DNA of 47,303 bases from Chara braunii. Taxonomy: Eukaryota > Streptophyta > Charophyceae > Charales > Characeae. Position numbers and translations under genes: made by a program. The notes under the pieces are model-generated. The model did not search any database, was not told the DNA's origin, and worked only from the letters and a program-made list of their open reading frames with translations. The DNA is taken from contig BFEA01000168.1 of assembly GCA_003427395.1 (NCBI GenBank), forward strand, positions 784,612 through 831,914, read 5' to 3'. This document shows, in pieces, positions 29,971 to 40,699 of this stretch. How positions within the stretch are numbered: position 1 is the first letter of the stretch; each line of letters starts with the position of its first letter.

Positions 29971-32900
29971 GGCCGGTGGAAGTTTTAGCTGCTTCTACTC
30001 ATGGTGAAGTGGGTCCGATACCCTCCCCACTTCATGAGAAGGCCATAGCTACCGACTCTTTAGTCACCCAGCAGACCCATGTAGACCAAACTATGCTCTG
30101 TACGTTGGATGTGTCTGAAGCCTTAGGAGATTTGGAAAGTGCGTGGTCAAGCAAGGACCCTTGCGAATCTTGGGTGGCACTAAGTAGAGGTCCTAGAGGG
30201 GAACGTTTCGTTGTGGACGTTGCTGTAGGAGGCCGCAAATGTGGTGCCTTCGTAGACATCGGCTCCACGTGGAATTACATAAGTCGCGACTGTTTGGAAA
30301 GGCTGCACCTAAAGGACCGGGTACAACACCTTAGTAGACCGGTAGCATCTACTTTGGCCAATAAGGAGCGCATGGTTGTCACAGACTATGTCAAGGATGT
30401 AGTCTGTACCTTCCCCTATGGAGGAGGGGAACTTAATCACCNGATTTCGTTCCTGGTTAGCNACGACTTACCATTTGATATGCTGTTAGGAATGTACTAC
30501 CTTGAGGTTGCCAAGCCCCAGTTTGACTGGGACAAGAAGGTGCTAAAGCATAAGTTGCAGGATGGAAGGACCGTGAGACTGGCCAAAGAGGTTGCCAAGC
30601 CCCAGTTAGTGGAATAAGGCTAGTAGCTTAATAGAATCCTATGGCTGCTTGTGCGCATCAGCGTTCTACAATTACTATAAACAGAACCAAGAGGAGGGTA
30701 TGTACCTAGTGTATGTCTCTGAGAAAGGGGAGGCCGTTAAAACACCCCCAGAGATGGAACACGTCGTTGCTAAGTTCCCTGATCTGTTTGAGCCTACAGG
30801 AGTCGTAGAAACGGAGATTGTCCACGCCATAGAAATCATTCCAGGGAGTAAAACCCCAAAGGGGAGGATCTATAGGATGGCTCCGGCCGAGTTGGACAAA
30901 CTTCGGCGACAACTGAAAGAGCTGACAGAAAAGGGTTGGATATGGCCTAGTACTTCCCCCTTCGGATCTCCAGTGCTATTTGTACCGAAGAAGGGGGGAA
31001 CATTGAGGATGTGCATTGATTACAGAGGCCTCAATGCCATCACAGTGAAAAACGCAGAGCCTCTACCTCGCATAGACGACCTATTGGATAGGGTGCAAAG
31101 ATGTAAGTACTATAGCAAGATAGACTTAAAGTCCGGCTATCATCAGATTGCTATAAGACCCGAGGATCAGCACAAGACTGCTTTTCAGAACCGGTAAGGT
31201 CTGTATGAGTTTGTAGGGATGCCCTTTGGCCTTTGCAATCCGCCGGGTACATTCTAGCACGCCATGAATAGGATCTTCCATGACTACTTAGATAAGTTTG
31301 TCGTTGTGTACCTTGACGATATTATTGTCTTCAGTAAGTCTGTCGAGGAGCATGCACAACACGTTGAGACTGTACTTTCACTCTTGCGACAGCACAAGTA
31401 TAAGTCAACCTAGAGAAATGTGAGTTTGGACGCACTAGGATCTTGTACTTGGGTCATGAAGTGTCTGCGGAAGGAATTAGGTCGGAAGATGCGAAAGTAG
31501 CTAGTATCAGGGACTGGCCACGACCTCAAACTATCACTGAGATCAGATCTTTCTTAGGTATGTGCGGCTACTATAGGAACTTCGTGAAGAACTATTCTGC
31601 AGTTGCCTCTCCTTTGACGGATCTAACTCGACTTGACATGCCGTGGGACTGGAGTGATGAGTGCGAGGCTGCTTTCAAACGACTGAAGCATGCACTAATG
31701 AATCATGAGGTTCTCATGGTGCCCGATCCTCAGAAGTCGTTCATTGTGACCACTGACGCAAGCCAATACGGCATTGACGCAGTGCTGGCTCAGCAGGATG
31801 GGAAGAAGTTGAGACCGATTGAGTACATGAGCAAGAAAATGCCATCAAAGAAACTGGCAAAGTCCACCTACGAAAGGGAACTCTATGCTCTCTACAAGAC
31901 ACTTGTCCATTGGAGGCACTTTTTGTTGGCACGGTTCTTCTATTTGAGAACTGACCATCAGACCCTTAAATGGATCAAGACTCAACCAGCTCTTTCTGAT
32001 GCACTCAAGCGCTGGATTGAGGTCATAGATCAATATGACTTCAAGCTAGAGTATCTGAAGGGAGAGTATAACAAGGTTGCAGATGCGCTGTCACTTAGGG
32101 CAGACTACCTAAGGGCGCTAGTTTCTGAGTTTGGTGTATCTAAGGAAGTAACTCAATCGTTGGTGGGAGCCTATCAGGAAGACCCTGTCACGACGGACAT
32201 CATACGCAAACTTTAGGCAAAAGATAAGGCCACAGAAGATGAGTTTGTGATGGTGGACGGGTTACTCTTTCTTGATAAGGCCGGGTGTAAAAGATTAGTG
32301 GTTCCATCTAGAGAGAGTTTGCGCAGTTTATTTCTAGGGGAATGTCATGACGCAACTGGACACTTTAGCTACAAAAAGACAAGTGCCAATCTAGTACAAC
32401 GATTTTGGTGGCCCGGAATGCTAGATGATGCAAAGAAGTATGTGGAGACCTGTCAGGTCTGTCAACGGGACAAGCCGCAAACTCGAGCACCGCTTGGGTT
32501 GTTGAAGCCCTTACCTATCCCCGCTGGTTCTGGACAGAGTGTTTCCATGGATTTCATGGACACCCTGGTGACCACTAGGAGTGGCAAGAGGCACATCTTT
32601 GTCATCATAGACCGATTCACCAAGTACGCTAGACTAATAGCCATGCCAGAGACCGCAAGGACTGAACACGTCATCAAGTTGTTTATGGACAACTGGGTGC
32701 GTGATTTTGGACTTCCAAAGTCAATCATTAGTGACAGAGATGTCCGCTTCACAAGTGAGTTGTGGAAGAATGCTGAGCAATTGGGCAGTCAACTTCAGAT
32801 GACTTCCGGGAATCATCCCGAAGCCAACGGACAGGCCGAACAGATGAACAGAGTTGTACAACACCTGCTGAGGCATTACATCAAGCCCAGCCAGGATGAC

Positions 32901-33654
32901 TGGGATGAGAAATTGCCTCATCGCCAGCCTGTACAACAACGCTGTACATAGCAGTACCGGCGTCAGTCCTAACCAGCTCCACTTGGGATGGAAGCCTAGA
33001 TCAGCTCTGGACTTCCTCCTACCCGAAAACCGACCCTCAGCAACACCGGGCACACTTGAATATCGTGTGCAGTATGAGAAGTTGCTACAACAAGCTATCG
33101 AGCACATCATGAAACCTCAGCAAGCAATAACTGCTTCTGAGATCAAACATCGTCGACAGTCCTCATTTCAGGTAGGGGAACGCGTCTGGGTCAAGGCTAG
33201 TGAGCTAGGACAAGAATTCGGAATATCTCGAAAACTAATGCCTCAGTATTTTGGTCCTTGGGAAGTCCTGGACATAGTTGGGGATGAGATGGATGGTCCT
33301 ACCTATGTTATCCGTATCCCTGGACACCTACACACTCACCCTGTCTTTCATGCCTCAAAGCTTGCACCTTTCGCTGAGACAGATCAATTCCCTTCAAGGA
33401 GATCGATGCTGCCCCCAACCATGGATGGTCAAGTGGACATCGATGACATTGTGGATCACAGAGACATGCCTGTTCCAAAGCCACTGGGTCGAGGAAGACC
33501 TCCCAAACCCAGGAGAGAATATCGTGTCACATTCAGGCATCATCCGAATCCAAAAGAAGATCGGTGGTTCACCAGAGAGGAACGGATTGACAAAGATCCT
33601 CAAGTGGTGGCAGAATATGAGAGGATGTTGAAAGGGAAGGCACCTGCGAAGTAA
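29964..33654 (+). pseudogene. pol: Pol polyprotein (PR-RT-RNaseH-IN-chromodomain-like)
   Basis: Protease: FVDIGSTWNYIS (~30252), where DSG/DTG is replaced by Asp-Ile-Gly, then LPFDMLLGMYYL (~30470); stop at 30615. RT restarts in a new frame: [10 protein letters not shown] (~31005), [14 protein letters not shown] (~31115), stops TAA 31195 and TAG 31255 flanking EFVGMPFGLCNPPGTF, then [13 protein letters not shown] (~31290). RNase H after a frameshift near 31400: TTDASQYG, ERELYAL, RTDHQTL, DALSL. TAG at 32214. Integrase: HDATGHF, CQVCQ (HHCC complete), MDFMDT, ISDRDVRF and GQAEQMN, so the DD35E triad is intact. After a frameshift near 32930: GERVWVKAS, HTHPVFHASKL and a chromodomain-like tail (VDIDDIVDHR, EYRVTFRHHP, EDRWF) ending in KGKAPAK at 33654. 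Two unknown bases (N) at 30442 and 30462 fall in the protease. Confidence 0.93.
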
Positions 33655-33678
33655 GCATCTCATCGGACTTTCGAAGCT

Positions 33679-33691
33679 AAGGGGGATGGAA
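33679..33691 (+). promoter_or_regulatory. Polypurine tract
   Basis: AAGGGGGATGGAA directly precedes the 3' LTR start TGTGAGG, as expected for the plus-strand primer. Confidence 0.88.
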
Positions 33692-34740
33692 TGTGAGGAT
33701 TGAGCCCTCAAAGGGGCCTTGCCGTGATATACATGTTTTGGGCTAAGGCCCCAGCAAGCCTCGTGCCCACCCTAAGTGAAGGCGGGCCAGCAAATCAACG
33801 AGAGCCCCTTTGTTCAAACATTTCACGAAGTGGGGTCCATACAGTTGCCGCACGCCAGTTGGTTGGAGTGCACCGAGTACCGGATCTCTGCAAATGCAGA
33901 AAGACCAGGGCCCCAGAATTGGTTAGGCCCTGGGCACATAATCATGAGGCCGACATTGCATGTTGGATATAGAGGCCGAAAATGCCGATGGGAAACCGGT
34001 CCACTATCTGAATCTGGACGCAACCTTGATGAAAGAGGCGCAACTGTATTTCGTGGGCCCCAACCACATTGGGCCTGGGTACAAGTACTGGGGCCCAGGC
34101 GCAGGCTCAAGGGAGGCCGCCCACATGCAACACTGGCATATAGGCAGAGAGGGCGAGTGGGCAGGGATCTTGGCCATTGCGAGCGATGCCGGCACGCTGA
34201 AGCACTGCGAGGTGCTGCGCTGGTGTTGCGCTGGTGCTGCGTTGCGCTAGGCTGAGATGAGGCAGGCTGGCGCTAAGCGGTAGGGCACAGGGCGTTGGCG
34301 GCCATAGCCGGGCTGCCTGTGGGCGCAGAGGGAGGTGAGGGCAAAGGTGGTTCTTCAGAAGGTGAAGGGTGCTGTGTGGGATAATAAGGGAGAGTGAGGG
34401 TGAAGAGAGAGACGCACCTGGTGGAGAGGAGGTCAGCATTGGTGTTGACGTCATCACTCGCTGGTCGTCAAGTTGTCTAGTTGCTTCCATGCTGTAGTTG
34501 TAGTGATAGGTTGTAGAGTAGATAGGGCGCCTGGCACCATTCAAGAGAGAGAGCTACACTGGGTTATGCTGTCGGTGTTGCCCGATTGGGCTTCGACATT
34601 GACTCACGATTCTGCTGTATCGTTCTCAAATGGATGGTTACTTGGTTCCATTGTGCTATCTCCTCTTGCTTTGACTGCTTGGACTTGTGTGATTATGCAA
34701 TTTGGATTTTTGTTCTTCGTCCACATCCATGTTCCTTGCA
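33692..34740 (+). repeat. 3' LTR
   Basis: TGTGAGGATTGAGCCC to TTCCTTGCA, partner of 25770-26799. It is ~20 bp longer owing to the GCGCTGGTGCTGC expansion. It is followed by GTCG, the target duplication. Confidence 0.95.
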
Positions 34741-34905
34741 GTCGGATCTCACGACCAGAAATGGCCATGCGGCTACTGCATAGCCACTGCGGGGAATCGA
34801 ACACGGGTCTATATGTTGAAAAGAGCCGCCAGCAAGGTGTGGCGCAAGCTGCTGTGGCCGTTGGATTATGCCAACGACATCATTACTTAAAAAAAAAAAA
34901 AAAAG
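34741..34905 (-). repeat. tRNA-like fragment and A16 tract
   Basis: The minus strand reads GACCCGTGTTCGATTCCCCGC (T-arm/B-box type, ~34790-34811). A run of 16 A at 34889-34904 lies on the plus strand, opposite in polarity to the tRNA-like part. A small hairpin, GGCTA-ctgca-TAGCC, is at 34771-34785. Not a recognisable functional tRNA. Confidence 0.45.
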
Positions 34906-35227
34906 GGAATCTAGCTAAGTCGGGGCGCTCAGAGAAGAGACAAGGGAATTAGTGTCCCGAGATAGTACAACAGGCACCCGTTGAAAATGGGCAGCCATTT
35001 TATTTCAGGTAAGATGGTTTTTTCTTTTTTTTTTGTTGTTTCTTTTTAGATTCGTTAGATTTTCTTCTTTTTTTTTCAGATTCCCTCTTCTTCTGTTTTC
35101 GTTTCACGAGCTCCTGAAAGCGCCCGCTTGTTCAAAACGAACAAGTGAAGCTTCCAACTGCTACTTCCATCAATAGGCAAAGCAAAAGCAAACGAATCTA
35201 CCCTAGAATGCAGAGAGATACACGACC
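34906..35227. other. T-rich spacer, nothing recognised
   Basis: Contains T-rich runs (35020-35090). A segment at ~35165-35230 resembles ~35322-35395 (CAATAGG..AAGCAAAA.., GAATCTRCCCC/T..), suggesting an old local duplication around the microsatellite. Confidence 0.35.
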
Positions 35228-35231
35228 TACA

Positions 35232-35256
35232 TGTGTGTGTGTGTGTGTGTGTGTTT

Positions 35257-35290
<34 letters not shown>
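35232..35290. repeat. (GT)n(GA)n compound microsatellite
   Basis: About 11 GT units then ~17 GA units with one AA interruption; the same GT-to-GA structure as at 22780. Confidence 0.96.
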
Positions 35291-35611
35291 CCAACCATGC
35301 CGTTGGCCCCATGGTACTTCCACCGATAGGGTGAGCAAAATTGAATGAATCTGCCCCTGGGACAAGGGGAGATCCACTGCCACGACCTGCCCTAGTGAAG
35401 GTAGGAAAGGTAAGGTTGTTTTTCTTTTCGTTTTTCTTTTTAGTTTTAATTTTTACTTTTGTTGTTTCCACTTTCCTCACATGGCCGATGAGGCCGAGGA
35501 AAACAAGAAAACAAAACAAGGGGGGAGACGTAACGGGTGAAGGACCTACCTCATGGTTGAAAAATAGTCTTTTTAGGCCTGTGTGACCATATTGCCTCCC
35601 CGTTGTCAAGG

Positions 35612-35672
35612 GGGGGAAGAAGAAAAAGAAAAGAAAAGAAAAAGAAAAGAAAAAGAAAACGAAAAAACTGGA
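35612..35672. repeat. A-rich (AAAAG)n tract
   Basis: Runs of AAAAGAAAAG type; simple-sequence DNA in an otherwise gene-free region (35291-36390). Confidence 0.85.
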
Positions 35673-35873
35673 ACAAATATTATGAAAATCTATAATTTTT
35701 TGGTTTGCGCCAATATATTCTTGGTGGCGTAAACCAATTTTGTGGGTCTTGATTTTTTTTCTGTAAGTAGCCAGGCACCTAGGCCATGCATGTTAATTTT
35801 GTCAGATTTTTTTTATTGGGCTAATAGTTTTCTAAAAATCATCAAAGGCGGGGTACTTTTTGCACCCCGCTTT

Positions 35874-35905
35874 GCGCCTGTCGGGATTTGAACTCGTGAA
35901 TTTTC
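35874..35905 (-). repeat. tRNA-like B-box
   Basis: Minus strand CGTGAAAATTCACGAGTTCAAATCCCGACAGGCGC type sequence includes GAGTTCAAATCCC, a good B box. TGAATTTTCA on the 5' side makes a short palindrome. No full tRNA fold is evident. Confidence 0.4.
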
Positions 35906-36390
35906 ACGAGTTGTTTCCCTACCTCTCCCAACCTGACAACTACCCTCCCCGTTTTCAGGGGAGGGCAGAAATGCAACGGGGAGGAAAGCAACAGCCACAG
36001 CCACGAACGTGGCCGCGACCGTGCACCGAGTTCAAGCAGCATTGGCCTGAATGAAGTCATTCAGGCTAGAGCTGTGAACTGGAGCGAGGGGGAACTTGGC
36101 TGGAAACAACCATTTTCCCGTTGAACCTGCACTCAGTGTGGGGCTGAGTGCAGGGAAAAGGAAGAAAAAGAGGGGGGCATTGAGTACAATTGCCACCCTA
36201 AGTGTGTGGCTGAGGTGAGACAGCCTCAATCCGTGTTCTGGCTCAGATCAACGGCCCCAGGCAAGTGACGAATTTTGCCTGGGGGCAGCTGAGGCTGCTT
36301 CTGCCCTCCTCAGCCACTACAAAAGAGGCCGCTGTCCCCCAGCTGCCTCACACTTGCCTCCAGCTGCCAGTGTGTGACAACACACTTGCC

Positions 36391-37212
36391 TCATTGTTGG
36401 AGTGCTTGAGAGGAGGCAGGAGTGCTGCCGGCGGAGCTGGAGGACAGCAAAGGAGCGTGGCGAGGGAGGAGACAGCCATAGCCTTGGCTGGAGCACTCTG
36501 CTCCACCCCTTGGCAGGCTGGTCTCTAGGGGGACTCTGCTGCAGCGTGGCAAGGAGTGACGAGCAGCACGACAACTGGTGGAGGTGTGTCGGCCGATATT
36601 TTCGGCAACCATAACCCATTTTTGTGGGATTATGCTGCCGAAATACTGCGGCGTCAGCACAACACCTTTATTTTGAAGGGTGACGCTGCCGTCAGCGACA
36701 CTTTTTAGGCGTGACGCTGCCGTTTTCACGGCACGTCGACGCGACACTTTGTTTTGAAGAGTGATGTTGCCGTTTTTTTGACGGTGGTACGACACGGCGA
36801 AGCGCTGCGGTTGTTTTACGGTGGTACGACACGACGAAGTGCTACCGTTTTTGTTTTTACGGTGGTACGACACGGCTATGCGCTGCCGTTTTTTTTTTTG
36901 TGTTGGGGTACAACATGACGACGCGCTGCCATTTTCTGACGAGGGTTCGGCACAACAATGGAATTGCGGCATGACGGTGAGACGTGCGGCGCGACAGTGG
37001 AGGTTTCTTTTACGACATGGAAAGGTTTTTTGCTGCGGCGCGGCGTCTGCTCTGCTTGATGAAAGTCTGCTACCATTGGTGTCTACGGCAACAGCAACAT
37101 GACATGGTGGCGGTTGACGGCATGCGTCGGTACGAAATCTGAGCGTGACGGGCGGGTTTATTTTTTTATGCGGCATATGAGATAAATGTTTTGTGCTGGG
37201 ACTACCCAACAC
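36391..37212 (-). other. Unrecognised 273-residue open frame over a tandem repeat
   Basis: The minus strand stays open for 273 codons. The middle part is repetitive (RIAVSYHRKNKNGSTSSC, then RFAVSYHRQKNGN, and TLQNK twice) because the DNA is a degenerate tandem repeat. There is no domain I recognise, and composition (Ser, Arg, Ala, Cys) is uneven. A chance ORF in repeats is more likely than a gene, but the absence of stops is notable. Confidence 0.25.
36700..36960. repeat. Degenerate tandem repeat GCCGTTTTT..ACGGTGGTACGACACG
   Basis: ACGGTGGTACGACACG recurs at 36781, 36818 and 36859 with weaker units either side. Each unit has CCGT...T-run...ACGG arms that can pair, so each could form a small hairpin with a T-rich loop. 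Confidence 0.65.
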
Positions 37213-37480
37213 TTGCGGCAGTGGGACTGGACTACTTGGGACTGCCTGGGTTCAATGGGGACTAGCGTGGGACGCAGGCGATCATTTGTGGCAATCTCGA
37301 CGCATGCGGTTTTGAGATTCGACATCGATTTTTTTTTTTTTGAGAAGTGTGGAGGAAACGGTTGTGGACTCAATAGTCATTCGACGAAGTGTTTGACAGC
37401 ATGGGACCTCCTAGAACCACGTGGGACCATCTGGGACCGCTTGGGACTAGTTGGGACTGACGCGGTACTAGATTGAGTGT
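37196..37480. repeat. TGGGAC-rich minisatellite-like segment
   Basis: TGGGAC(T/C) recurs at ~10-20 base intervals, most regularly around 37420-37460 (GTGGGACCATC, TGGGACCGCT, TGGGACTAGT, TGGGACTGAC). Confidence 0.5.
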
Positions 37481-38027
37481 TTTTGTGGGACGCATGCAGG
37501 GCGTCGTCTTCACGCTTGGGCTACCGCGAGTGAGAGGTGGTTTGATCAGGATTTTCCTTGAGACTACAGCTCTCGGCGGCATACACGACTTGTTGGTTGG
37601 CTTTCTTGAGTGAGCCAGGGCGCTTTTTCGACACCACTTCACTTAAAATCAATGGACGACTCAGACTCCCTTCACACCTATGTGCACCCACACATTGCTT
37701 CACCCTTTTGCTTTGAATGTTCAGGAAAAAAGGTTGAGTGGGGTTGTGGACGTCATGCATGAGTGAAAAGGTGGGTATGACGTGAGTAGTGGGACTTTGC
37801 TCGTCTTCTTTTGATTGTGTTGTCTGCGTGGTGTGCAGGTGAGTAAAAAGACTGTATGAAAGTGGGACAAAATGTTATTTAACAAAATGACGGAGAGTTT
37901 CTCCTCCTTACCTTTTTCCTTTCGTTAGTGAGTTGGGTGAACTTGCTTGCTATTTTTGAAGGATAATCGATGGGTGTCGTGAGAAAAGGAATTTTGAAAA
38001 CAGAACGAGAATCAAAGCATAATGAAT

Positions 38028-38233
38028 TTAAACCACTAGTACCTTTGGCGCGTGGGAAAATAGGGAAAAGTGGACGTTTCCCTAAACTCTTAAAGTTTCG
38101 GAGGCCGAGCCCGATGACGACTGCCATTCATAAATCTGATTGGTGGTCGTCGTTTGGTTTTGGCCTCCGAAAAGGTCAGAGGCCCACCGGAGGCCCGCTA
38201 TTTTCCCACGCGCCAAAGGTACTAGCGGTTTAA
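38028..38233. mobile_element. TTAA-flanked MITE, copy 1
   Basis: The element proper is 38032-38229 (198 bp), flanked by TTAA on both sides (38028-38031 and 38230-38233). Terminal inverted repeats of ~32 bp start ACCACTAGTACCTTTGGCGC and pair with ...GCGCCAAAGGTACTAGCGGT, with one mismatch near the tip. A second inner pair, TTTCGGAGGC/GCCTCCGAAA, makes the element a long hairpin. TTAA target duplications are typical of the piggyBac superfamily; there is no transposase, so this is a non-autonomous derivative. Confidence 0.93.
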
Positions 38234-39530
38234 CTCTTCCCAAGGAAACCCGTTCTATCCCGAACGACCCTCTTATTTGCGCTTGTCCGAATGAGTCTTT
38301 ATCTCTTGACTTTTCTTTTCGTCCAAGTTACCTTTTCGCAACAAGGGACGGGTGATCTGATTCCGGACGGAGTCTGAGGGCTCCCTCTCTCTAGGAAGCA
38401 TCTGGGGCGGGGGTTCGTTGCTTTAGGAGCCGGCCCTGTTATTGACCCAGAGTGGACCATCTTCGACGGGGGGGTACTTTGCTGCCGCGGAGGAGCCAAC
38501 CCGGCATCTGAAATCCGAGTCTCGTACTTGGGCGAGAAGGAGGAGTACCCCAGACCACTTCCTAGAGGGTTGGGCGCGCTATGACAAAGGATGGACGTCG
38601 TTTCTTCCATACTTGTAAGCGGGAAGGGGGATGACCTACAAACCCTTCAGGTGGCCACCTTAGGAGCCATCAACGTGTGGAGAACTAGGGTCACAAGAAG
38701 CCCAGTCCGTGTGCTCACTAGTTTCGAATGGAGTGCGAGTAGGTACTACCTTCGCGTTTGCGCCATAAGAAGTGCAGACCCAGGGTAGGTAGAAAGAAGT
38801 GATGATGTTCTCTTTAGAAAAAATAACAATTATGACAATGCTTCGAATGCCCTTATGGTGAAGGCGGGTACTTCATCATTCGTGGGACAAAAAGAGCCGT
38901 CATAGTCCAGAAGGACAAAGCGACCAACAAAACTTGAAAATTGTTCTTTACCTCAGGCGAGATAGCCGAAATGTTGAGTTCGTTTAAATCGGTGGTCGAT
39001 TTGTGTGATTATCTTGAATTTTATTCGCCGACATCATTCACACCCAAGTTGGAATGGTTGAAACGTCTTCGTTCAAAGACTCGACCGCTAACGTGGTTGT
39101 GTTAAAACATATTTTCATAGGGAACAAAGGGTGTATGACTTTCCTTTCGTCGTTGGTCAATATAGGAATGGGATGGATAACCTTGGCAACATGTCTCATC
39201 AAGTTAAAAATGTGTCAGTCCGACTACTTTGTCGGACGGATTGAGTTTTGTCTAAGCCAACTTTTGTTGCCTCGTCTTATAGTACTTTGTCAAACTTAAC
39301 CTGATGATGATCAATTTTCTCTTTGTTTTCGTATTTTCGTTTTATTTTCTGATTCAACTTACGTTACCGAGTCTATTCATGTTGAAACCGTTTATTCCTT
39401 CATTTTGGGGTTTATCTTTTGATGATTGATTGAATTCAATGTCAACTCGTGTTGAACTGATTAGACCGTGTTATTCATGTCTATTGTGACTTTCTCTTTT
39501 GTCTATATGTAAAAGGGACTAGGATTGTTT
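38234..39530. other. Unassigned DNA
   Basis: Short open frames on both strands (for example plus 38591-38788) show no family motifs. I see no tRNA, LTR or repeat unit here. Confidence 0.35.
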
Positions 39531-40010
39531 TGTCGGCGTTGGGTTTTTCCTTCGCTCGGCCAAACCCTTCCTAGTTGACCGACGGCGCTCCGCGCCTCGA
39601 GAAATCAGCGCCCCGAGGGACGGACGATATTCGGGTTCGTCCACGTTTGGCCGACCATCTCCTATACTCCAGCGAAACGAGCAAACGCCCTCGGCCGGCC
39701 CACCTCTGCGTCTGCATCCTCGAAAGCTTTCGCACGTGGGTCGGCAACTCAGTAGGGATACGCCCCCGAGGGTGGTGACAGCCCCTTGGGGCGGGCAAGT
39801 TGTGCCCCGCAGAACCCTATCCTGTGGTACGGGGCCGTCGGAAGCAGAGCCGGCGCACCTGGCCACAGCGGCGAAGCGGGGCGGCGCGCCGCATCGCGCC
39901 GTTCTCGAGTTGTCTCTCTTGGTTTTAGTTCTTTTGGTTTCGACTCCTGCGTGACGCGGTCAGGAGGGCTCTCGTCGCCGCCGGAGCCGTGGGAACCGAT
40001 GTGCTCGACA
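39531..40010. repeat. LTR-like GC-rich segment ending at satellite copy
   Basis: It begins TGTCGGCG and ends GTGCTCGACA, giving TG...CA with TGTCG/CGACA ends. The last base abuts a satellite unit. The bases on the two sides (TGTTT and CAGGT) do not form a target duplication, so it is not a simple solo LTR insertion. It may be the right end of a larger block that starts at 25052. Confidence 0.35.
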
Positions 40011-40128
40011 CAGGTACATCACTATTTGAGAGAAAGACTGAACTTGCACCAAGGAGGATACAACACATTCATACATGAGCTATGGAGCAACTAGGAAGGA
40101 ACCACCACATCACCAAGTGAGATACAAG
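40011..40128 (+). repeat. Isolated ~91-bp satellite unit
   Basis: Reads GGTACATCACTATTTGAGAG, AAAGACTGAACTTGCACCAA, ..CATTCATACATGAGCTATGG, AGCAACTAGGAAGGAACCAC and then CACATCACCAAGTGAGAT. Same family and strand as the array at 22940-25051, 15 kb away. Confidence 0.92.
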
Positions 40129-40507
40129 AGTTGCAGGTGCGTGAGACTTGCTCAAACACCTGCATAGTACTCATGGAAGCCCCCGGCCTTGAATCGGATA
40201 ATCACAAGACGGAGAAATGGACAATGTGGGAGGCTAGGATCACCAAAGTGCCTCCATGAGTGAAAATCAAAGTAACGATTTACCCCCAAGGCGGGGGAAG
40301 AGAGATTTTGAGGTCAGAATCAGTAAATCCCCCAAGAGGATCATCAAAGTAACGATTTACCCTAAAGTGGCAATTTGCCAGGAAGTGAAGGAAATGGCCA
40401 TCATGGAGACATAACCAATGGAGGAGCTACTTTCTACTCCCCCCCTGAAGAAGGATCAGAAGATGGTGAGGAAGAAGGAGACTAGGAAGAGGGGAGGGAG
40501 AGTAAAA

Positions 40508-40566
40508 AAAAAGGAAAGAAGAAGAAGAAGAAGAAGAAGAAGAAGAAGAGGGGGAGAAAGAAGAAG
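40508..40566. repeat. (AAG)n microsatellite
   Basis: About 11 AAG/GAA triplets in a wider GA-rich tract. The Lys/Arg-rich frame across it is an artefact. Confidence 0.93.
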
Positions 40567-40699
40567 AAGCTTCTCTTTGTTCCTACTCACCTCTCCTTCC
40601 TTCTCTTGATGTAGAAGACCAATCTTGATGAAGCTTCTGCCTCCTTACTTAGCTATGGCTATCTTCTTCCCCAAACCCGTATCTCCTCCCTTTCTCAGT

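Larger units (their letters stand above)
25770..34740 (+). mobile_element. Complete Ty3/gypsy (chromovirus-like) LTR retrotransposon, inactive
   Basis: The 8,971-bp element has all landmarks in order: 5' LTR (25770-26799), PBS (26803), leader, Ala-rich ORF, gag with zinc knuckle, -1 frameshift heptamer, pol (PR-RT-RNaseH-IN-chromodomain-like tail), polypurine tract (33679-33691) and 3' LTR (33692-34740). It is flanked by the 4-bp duplication GTCG (25766-25769 and 34741-34744). The domain order with integrase after RNase H defines Ty3/gypsy. The LTRs are similar but clearly diverged, so the insertion is not recent. In-frame stops at 31195, 31255 and 32214 and frameshifts near 28577, 31400 and 32930 prevent it from encoding its own proteins. 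Confidence 0.95.

Noticed and set aside
31192-31260. GGTAAGG...CTAG as an intron bridging the two RT stops
   Set aside because: The intervening DNA encodes conserved RT sequence (EFVGMPFGLCN), so splicing it out would destroy the enzyme; mutation is the better explanation.
39531-40010. Ribosomal DNA spacer because of high GC content
   Set aside because: No rRNA sequence is recognisable and the ends look like LTR ends.
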